Positions 50,741 through 56,071 of a stretch of 56,071 bases of DNA are shown piece by piece. Under the pieces are notes generated by a model. That model was not told the DNA's origin. It searched no databases and saw only the letters and a program-made list of their open reading frames with translations. The stretch's first letter is position 1. Every line of letters starts with the position of its first letter. A program made the position numbers and the translations under genes. The stretch comes from Chlamydiae bacterium RIFCSPLOWO2_12_FULL_45_20 (GTDB lineage: Bacteria; Chlamydiota; Chlamydiia; Chlamydiales; SM23-39), in NCBI GenBank assembly GCA_001796285.1, contig MGMD01000019.1, positions 1 to 56,071 of the forward strand, read 5' to 3'.

Positions 50741-52687
50741 ATGCTTGCAGTAAAAACACATCTATCTTATTCCAATATAGCAGAAGATAAGCGACTCACC
50801 TTGTGTCCGTTGCGTGACACGAAGAGACCACAAATTGTAAATAGTCTGGCAAGACGGGCATATGCTCGAGTGAATCCATCCTCTTTCCCTGCTGCATGCT
50901 CCTTCAATAGGGCACCAATTTTCCAACGCAATCAGGGAATTCTAGAGACTTGTTCCAATCCCTCTAGAGCAGTTCTTCACCGCATTGTAGAGCAGTGTAA
51001 AAGCTGGAAAGAGATGAACCGAAAGGACAGCGACTTGTTTAAAGCTATCCCTCCAAAGACTTGGGAGAGTGCGGTATGTCAAATGGAGCAGGCTTTAGTA
51101 ACCTTAGGGAGGTTTCCCAATGCTGAAGAAATCAATGAGTTCCGAAATGGGGCTGCTTGGAATGGGATATATCTCCATCCAAATTGGCCTGCATTAGCCC
51201 TCGCCAGCTACTTACTGAATCGTATCACACTGAATGAATATGTCTTGCTGCTTTTTTATGAAACCTGCATTGATCATTGTCACACTGCGCAATGCTTAGA
51301 GCAGCTAGCTTCTCTTCAAACCAATATCGATGACAAGGAAGGAGATCTCTTCCAGTTCAAGAATAAACAGGTGCAACAAGCAATCTATGCTTACAACAAT
51401 TGGACAGGACAGCAATATACGCCTCCTTCAGCTACCATTAGACAAGATCGGTTCACCTCTATGATCTCTGAGATCAAGAAGATTCAGAATGAGGCAGATT
51501 GCCAAGATCCCTTACACAGCATTTTGCCAACGATCTTTCAACAGTGTAAAAACATTCAGGACCTACACAGACAAGAGATGGACTTAAGAGATCAAATACT
51601 CAAATGCAAGAAAACGGTTCCTTCCGATGCAATACGAGAGAGGATGAACATTGTCCGACTCGATACAAATCCACAGGAATTCGTTCAGATACTATACCAA
51701 GTGACTCAACCGATTTTGACTTTCTATAAGGACACCGCTTCGCAGGAATTTGCAAATCTACTACAGCAGATTCTTCAGGCAAATAATCCAGAGGCCTTCC
51801 AGCTCTTGCAAGTGCGCAGGACTCGACCAGTAGAAAATCTCTTTGTGCAATGGTGGAAAGATCAGTGGGGAGAAGAGAACAAGACGATGGACTATGTGCC
51901 TTTCTTTCCACAAATTACAGGGTGTCCTGGGAAGCCACAGGGTAAAGGAGCTGGATTTCGCTTTATGGTTTGCTTACCGTCGGAGAACGAAGATGTTTGT
52001 TGGCAAGTGCTTCCTTCTCCAGAATTGATGCACAGGCTCCTGAAGATTAAGGTATCGCAGGAGGCAATAATCCCATCCTATCACTTGACTCTTTTAAAAA
52101 AACCAAAGCTTTCTGACCCAACGAAACGTCCCGTACTTGTCTTTGCTCCCTCTCTTTTTGCAACCCATCGTCGTTTAAGCGCCCACAACATGCCTTGTGA
52201 CCCCCTTGCATTGACCCACCATGATTTTTGTTACCATCTTATGTTGGACAATAGAAACCCTGATAAAGAGGTATGGAACGATCTTGCTCAATACCTCAAA
52301 AAGACAGACAAGGAAACGATAGACAACTTATTGAAAAACCTCAAGGTCTCTTCTTCCGAATCAGTGCAACGATTCATCACGCAAAAGGCCATGTATAAGA
52401 TCCTCGATAAGGAACTGGGGTCATATTTTGCTCTCAGTAGAGAGGAGCATCCGAATTTTCAGCACCTATTCTGGGAAACTATTAGCGGAGGGGCTCTAGA
52501 GCAGCTTGTGGGCAGCGGCCGGCAGGGTGGCATTGTTAGCAACGGACGAGAAGTCCTGGGATCGCTCCTCATCGAATTCTGTAAAACCCGCCTCGCTTCT
52601 GGGTTTTTTGCAACTCATCACATCTATCTGCCAAACAATTGGGAAAGCCTCCTGAAACAGCGCTACTTGCGACTCGACGAATCGTGA
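50741..52687 (+). CDS. Large orphan protein, 648 aa, possible effector
   Basis: I do not recognise it. No signal peptide or membrane segments. The protein is helical, with several tryptophan- and cysteine-containing blocks (NWTGQQYTPPSATIRQDRF, VENLFVQWWKDQWGEENKTMDYVPFFPQITGCPGK) and a middle coiled-coil region (LHRQEMDLRDQILKCKK). The C-terminal part contains GGALEQLVGSGRQGGIVSNGREVLGSLL. The GC content and codon use look like neighbours, but the accessory location and lack of recognisable domain suggest a lineage-specific gene, possibly a secreted effector. The ATG at 50741 lacks a strong ribosome-binding site. Confidence 0.65.
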   Translation: MLAVKTHLSYSNIAEDKRLTLCPLRDTKRPQIVNSLARRAYARVNPSSFPAACSFNRAPIFQRNQGILETCSNPSRAVLHRIVEQCKSWKEMNRKDSDLFKAIPPKTWESAVCQMEQALVTLGRFPNAEEINEFRNGAAWNGIYLHPNWPALALASYLLNRITLNEYVLLLFYETCIDHCHTAQCLEQLASLQTNIDDKEGDLFQFKNKQVQQAIYAYNNWTGQQYTPPSATIRQDRFTSMISEIKKIQNEADCQDPLHSILPTIFQQCKNIQDLHRQEMDLRDQILKCKKTVPSDAIRERMNIVRLDTNPQEFVQILYQVTQPILTFYKDTASQEFANLLQQILQANNPEAFQLLQVRRTRPVENLFVQWWKDQWGEENKTMDYVPFFPQITGCPGKPQGKGAGFRFMVCLPSENEDVCWQVLPSPELMHRLLKIKVSQEAIIPSYHLTLLKKPKLSDPTKRPVLVFAPSLFATHRRLSAHNMPCDPLALTHHDFCYHLMLDNRNPDKEVWNDLAQYLKKTDKETIDNLLKNLKVSSSESVQRFITQKAMYKILDKELGSYFALSREEHPNFQHLFWETISGGALEQLVGSGRQGGIVSNGREVLGSLLIEFCKTRLASGFFATHHIYLPNNWESLLKQRYLRLDES

Positions 52688-52712
52688 TGGAAAAGGTGCC
52701 TACATGCTCACC

Positions 52713-53606
52713 TTACACACACACGAGTTCTTGTTGCAGGCGGGTCACCTTCTCAAACCAATAGGGCATGTAGATTTTCTTGAAATTCCAGCTGCTTGTT
52801 CGGAAGGTTTCTTTTTTTTCATGTAAAAAGTCTTCGGTCACTTCTTCCCAAGAATCAACGACTACAACGGGCAACTCTTCATAAAGAGGGCAAAGTGTTG
52901 AACGGAGAACAATAGGGTAACATCCCATGTAAAGCGCCTCCCAAGTACGATGACAATCTAGACCGCTGCCCGGAGGACTGATCACAAAAACAGCATGCGA
53001 AAGATCGTCGACATATTCTGAAAAAGTTTTTGGTTCCGCACGATGTGCCCAAACCATTGTGGAAAAATAATTCAAGCAAGCTGTTCTTTGTCCCAGATTT
53101 GTATCCACATTGAAGTTTACGTAAGCGAGGATATGACGTTCTTTGGTTCCCCCTTCCAGCTTCCCATAAGTCCAAAAATCATTGGACAGGCCGATCGGTA
53201 TAGGAATCAGCCGCTCAGAGCATGGACAATCGATATTTTGCATAAACCAGGCGGCTACGTTTTTGTTTTTGAGCAGTTTAATAAAATTGCCTGGTAACGG
53301 GTTATCCGAATAGTTTTCGACATTTGGAGTGATCAAAATAAAGGGGTGTTGAATGTACTGGGCGATCTTCTGGAATGATTCTAGTAGCTGGTACTCAACG
53401 AAAACGGTATCGCCTTTTTTGACCTGTTTTGGATCGAACTCTTCTTTTTCGGTGCATTGCCAATTGCAAAAAAAACGCCAAGTATCACCCGTCATATATG
53501 GATAACTGGAGCGTCTTTCTACACAAAAGCGATCGAGACAGAGAAAAAAAAAGGGGGCCATCTCTTTATGGCGATTAGGAATACAGATCCAATGGGAATT
53601 TTTCAT
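52713..53606 (-). CDS. Exostosin-like (GT47-type) glycosyltransferase
   Basis: A 297-residue protein. The conserved C-terminal part SHAVFVISPPGSGLDCHRTWEALYMGCYPIVLRSTLCPLYEELPVVVVDSWEEVT matches the sugar-nucleotide site of exostosin-family transferases. The N-terminal half (PFILITPNVENYSDNPLPG, NVAAWFMQNIDCPCSERLIPIPIGLSND) is also typical. No signal peptide or anchor, so it probably acts in the cytoplasm. The acceptor is unknown. Relatives are common in eukaryotes and large DNA viruses, so acquisition from a host-associated source is possible (inference). It diverges from the autotransporter gene. Confidence 0.75.
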   Translation of the reverse strand: MKNSHWICIPNRHKEMAPFFFLCLDRFCVERRSSYPYMTGDTWRFFCNWQCTEKEEFDPKQVKKGDTVFVEYQLLESFQKIAQYIQHPFILITPNVENYSDNPLPGNFIKLLKNKNVAAWFMQNIDCPCSERLIPIPIGLSNDFWTYGKLEGGTKERHILAYVNFNVDTNLGQRTACLNYFSTMVWAHRAEPKTFSEYVDDLSHAVFVISPPGSGLDCHRTWEALYMGCYPIVLRSTLCPLYEELPVVVVDSWEEVTEDFLHEKKETFRTSSWNFKKIYMPYWFEKVTRLQQELVCV

Positions 53607-53617
53607 AAAATAATTTT

Positions 53618-53646
53618 TTTACATCTATTGAAACCGATTGTACAAT
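53618..53646 (+). promoter_or_regulatory. Promoter of the autotransporter gene
   Basis: TTTACA at 53618-53623, a 17-base spacer and TACAAT at 53641-53646, both five-of-six matches to consensus. Transcription would begin near 53653, about 33 bases before the GTG start. Confidence 0.6.
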
Positions 53647-53685
53647 GGCTTCTAAACTTGACTAAATCCAGATTTGTAGGCGGAT

Positions 53686-56071
53686 GTGCCGGCATTGAGA
53701 ATTTTACATTTAGTGCTTTTCTTCCCCATTCCTTTCGTAGCAGCGACTTTCACTGTTTCTAATAGTAATGATAGCGGAGCCGGCTCTCTTAGGCAAGCCA
53801 TTATCGATCTCAATAATTCTTCAGATTCTTCCAACACAATTTCTATGAACTCTAGTCTTTCAGTAATCCTCCTTTCCAGCGCTCTTCCCGCGATCAATAA
53901 AAATGTAGCGGTTAGCGCTCCAGTTGGCCTACAGACAATTGATGGCAATCAGAACCAAATTTTTTTCATCAATCCAAGTATTTCCGCTTCTTTTTCGAAT
54001 CTTTCGTTGGAAAATGGGCGGAGTCAAGGAGGCATTGGGGGTACTGGTAGCGGTGGTGGTGGCGGCGGTGGCGGCGCTGGAGGGGCTGTATTTATTGCAG
54101 ATCACGCGACGGTCATTTTAGACAATGTTTCCTTCGATTCTTGCAGCGCAGTAGGGGGCAATGGAGGGAACGCAGGCAGCTCTTCTGGTGGTGGTGGAGG
54201 GGGTGGGAACCGTGCATCAGGAGGTAATGGCAGTGGCAATAATGGAGGCAGTGGAGGGACAACAGGGGGTGGAGGAGGTGGGGGCCGAGGAGGAAACGTT
54301 CTCATTGATGGCGGCATTGGCGGAAGCTCAGGGGGGGGAGCTGCCTCAGCAGGAGGAAATGGAGGGATCGGTTTGGTGCTTTTAGGAGGAGATGGAGGAG
54401 ATGGAGGAAGCGGCGGTGCATTCGGAGGAGGGGCTGGCGGAGGATCGGGTGGAAATGGCCTTGTGCTGGGAGGCATCGGAGGTGACGCTGGGAACGGACA
54501 GACGGGTGGTTTTAGCGCCGGTGGAGGAGGGGGTGGAGGGGCTGGCAGTGGCTTATTAAGCAATGGAACTCCAGGATCTGGAGGCGGCGGAGGCTTTGGA
54601 GCAGGTAATGGGGGAGCTGCTTCTGGTACTTCTGCAGGTGGCGGCGGCGGGGGAGCTGCCTTTGGTGGGGCCTTGTTTATTGATGATGGAGCTGCTGTTA
54701 CCGTAGTGGCTCCAACCAACCGATCTTTGTTTTCGAATAGTAGCGTTACAGCAGGCTCTGGCGGCTTCGGAATAGGAGGAGGGGCTGCAGGAGGAAACGG
54801 GAGTAGTTTGGGGGGAGATCTATTTCTGCTTTCCGGGGCCGATTTATCCATTGACGTGCTGTCAGGCACTTTGACTCTTGCCCAACCAATAGAGGGGAAT
54901 CAAGGGAGCGGAGGGAGTGTGACAAAAGGGGGTGCAGGCACCCTAGATTTCGCAACCAATAGTCTAGTGAACACATATACAGCAGAGACGCGTATCAATG
55001 ATGGAATCCTGCAACTCAATAGCAATGCGAATCTGGGGGTTGCCACAAACAACATTACCCTGAATACCTCTTTAAGCGCATCACCTACGCTGCTAATGAC
55101 TAGCGACATGACAACAGCTAGGACAATCACTGTATCTGGGATACATACAGGAACGGTGCGCTTGAGTACGGGTGTTAGTGCCTCTTGCACCGGGGGAGTT
55201 ACAAACTTAAATGGCATTTTCAATCTTGATATTGGCTCGACCGCCCTTGGAACTTTTTCAGGAATCATGACTGGAGCAGGCAGTCTTGTAAAGCTAGGCC
55301 CCGGAACTGCTATTTTATCTAATGCGAGCAACTCCTATTCTGGGGGAACCTTCACCCAGGCAGGTGTTCTTGCTGTGAGCGCCGATGCTCATCTGGGAGA
55401 TGTCAATGCAGCGTTGAACTTCGACGGAGGGACGCTGAGAGCAGACGCCACATTTTCTTCTTCGCGAAGCATAATCTCTCAAAGTACCGCTCAAATCGAT
55501 ACAAATGGCCATTCCTTATCTCTAAGCGGCGTCATCAGTGGCTCTGGCACATTGCTCAAAACGGGTTCTGGTACGCTAGTATTGTCAGGTTCTTCTGGAA
55601 ATACTTACACAGGCCTGACTACTGTGGGAGCCGGCACTCTATCTTTAGGGAAAACTGCAGGGATGAATGCTATTGGAGGGAATTTAACCATTGTTGGCGG
55701 TACCGTCAGTTTAGAGGCAGCTAGCCAGCTTCCAAATAGCGCAACGGTTACGTTAAATGGTGGCACTTTCAACATGAATAACAATGCTGACACTTTTGAT
55801 ACGTTCCTCTTTCATGCAGGCACTTTGTCGACTGGCGGCGCCAGCCTGGACATTACCTCCCTTTCCATGAGAGACGTAACCATTGCGAGTGCGATCAATC
55901 TTTCAGGGGGAGGAAGTGTAGCTTTTGATAACACCAATAATGGTACCGCTACAATCAGCGGTCCCTTGAACTTAGGGAGTGTTGCTACAAATTTTGATAT
56001 CGGTAATGGAGCGGCTCCAACGGATCTATTGATCACTGGGGTTCTTTCCAACGGAGGGGTGAGTAAAACAG
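53686..56071 (+). CDS. Large autotransporter-type surface protein with a glycine-rich domain, open at the window end
   Basis: The frame is open from the stop at 53677 to the window end (at least 795 residues). A GTG at 53686, preceded by AGGCGGAT, gives a signal peptide (PALRILHLVLFFPIPFVAA). Next comes NSNDSGAGSLRQAIIDLNNS, a CSLREA-like motif seen at the start of many beta-helix surface proteins. Residues ~115-370 are a PGRS-like glycine-rich tract. GGAVFI and GGALFI recall the GGA(I/L/V) motif of chlamydial Pmp proteins, but FxxN motifs are scarce. From ~420 on, autotransporter-associated strand repeats occur (for example LVKLGPGTAILSNASNSYSGG and LLKTGSGTLVLSGSSGNTYTG). A C-terminal barrel would lie beyond the window. 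Confidence 0.8.
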   Translation, partial: MPALRILHLVLFFPIPFVAATFTVSNSNDSGAGSLRQAIIDLNNSSDSSNTISMNSSLSVILLSSALPAINKNVAVSAPVGLQTIDGNQNQIFFINPSISASFSNLSLENGRSQGGIGGTGSGGGGGGGGAGGAVFIADHATVILDNVSFDSCSAVGGNGGNAGSSSGGGGGGGNRASGGNGSGNNGGSGGTTGGGGGGGRGGNVLIDGGIGGSSGGGAASAGGNGGIGLVLLGGDGGDGGSGGAFGGGAGGGSGGNGLVLGGIGGDAGNGQTGGFSAGGGGGGGAGSGLLSNGTPGSGGGGGFGAGNGGAASGTSAGGGGGGAAFGGALFIDDGAAVTVVAPTNRSLFSNSSVTAGSGGFGIGGGAAGGNGSSLGGDLFLLSGADLSIDVLSGTLTLAQPIEGNQGSGGSVTKGGAGTLDFATNSLVNTYTAETRINDGILQLNSNANLGVATNNITLNTSLSASPTLLMTSDMTTARTITVSGIHTGTVRLSTGVSASCTGGVTNLNGIFNLDIGSTALGTFSGIMTGAGSLVKLGPGTAILSNASNSYSGGTFTQAGVLAVSADAHLGDVNAALNFDGGTLRADATFSSSRSIISQSTAQIDTNGHSLSLSGVISGSGTLLKTGSGTLVLSGSSGNTYTGLTTVGAGTLSLGKTAGMNAIGGNLTIVGGTVSLEAASQLPNSATVTLNGGTFNMNNNADTFDTFLFHAGTLSTGGASLDITSLSMRDVTIASAINLSGGGSVAFDNTNNGTATISGPLNLGSVATNFDIGNGAAPTDLLITGVLSNGGVSKT
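54007..54804 (+). repeat. Glycine-rich low-complexity coding tract
   Basis: GGX codons (ggt/gga/ggc) dominate about 800 bases, encoding about 260 residues of Gly with Ser, Asn, Ala and Asp. Several patches contain G-runs of three or more, such as near 54265-54290 and 54330-54345, which favours slippage and G-quadruplex formation. The tract is part of the 53686 gene. Confidence 0.7.

Noticed and set aside
54102-54869. Minus-strand frame of 255 codons, very proline-rich
   Set aside because: It is the complement of the glycine-rich tract (GGN codons read as proline on the other strand). The plus strand has a longer, signal-peptide-bearing frame.

Overview
The window is chromosomal DNA from a member of the Chlamydiae, most likely an environmental Parachlamydiales lineage rather than a Chlamydiaceae species. 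Gene families and gene order show this: a fused alpha/beta pyruvate-type dehydrogenase E1, a UPF0158 protein, a Snf2 protein with a SWIM zinc finger, a CdsZ (CT398)-type zinc-ribbon protein, CopB/CopD-like type III translocators, and runs that match the Chlamydia trachomatis order as I remember it (serS with a metal P-type ATPase and a VIT-like neighbour; UPF0158-dapF-clpP-glyA; pdhA/B-dnaJ-rpsU-tsaB-lon-rnz-xerC-ABC-F). Base composition is moderate by eye. Species assignment is not possible from the sequence alone.

Layout. 1-2.8 kb is accessory: a truncated group II intron, an orphan gene and a YafQ-type toxin-antitoxin pair. 2.9-38.2 kb is mostly core: YycJ-like hydrolase, E1 dehydrogenase, UPF0158, the tight operon serS-apeB-VIT-P1B ATPase, Snf2 helicase, dapF-clpP-glyA, cdsZ, the RNase P RNA running into metN-metI-metQ, an APC permease with a small unlisted ORF behind it, a cysteine-rich outer-membrane protein, xerC and an ABC-F ATPase diverging, cutA, a GT90-like glycosyltransferase, the operon lon-hldE-rhomboid-rnz, tsaB, rpsU and dnaJ.

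38.2-47.6 kb is a secretion/virulence block. A six-gene minus-strand operon (45288 to 39782) has a promoter at its head and an excellent intrinsic terminator at its end. Its last two genes look like the type III translocators CopB (SctE) and CopD (SctB); its first four encode proteins I do not recognise. Divergent from it are a 482-residue orphan and a tandem pair of small paralogous helical proteins. I consider this block the best candidate for an incompletely described system.

47.6-53.6 kb is an accessory zone: an IS5-family remnant, an intact IS982-family element with exact inverted repeats and covarying subterminal palindromes, orphan genes, a 160-base run of hairpins, a 52-base dispersed repeat carrying a promoter, a 40-residue amphipathic ORF, a 648-residue orphan and an exostosin-like glycosyltransferase. 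From 53686 to the window end runs an open autotransporter passenger of at least 795 residues with a GTG start, a signal peptide, a CSLREA-like motif, a long glycine-rich (PGRS-like) tract and autotransporter strand repeats.

No CRISPR array, tRNA or 16S/23S/5S rRNA gene was recognised.
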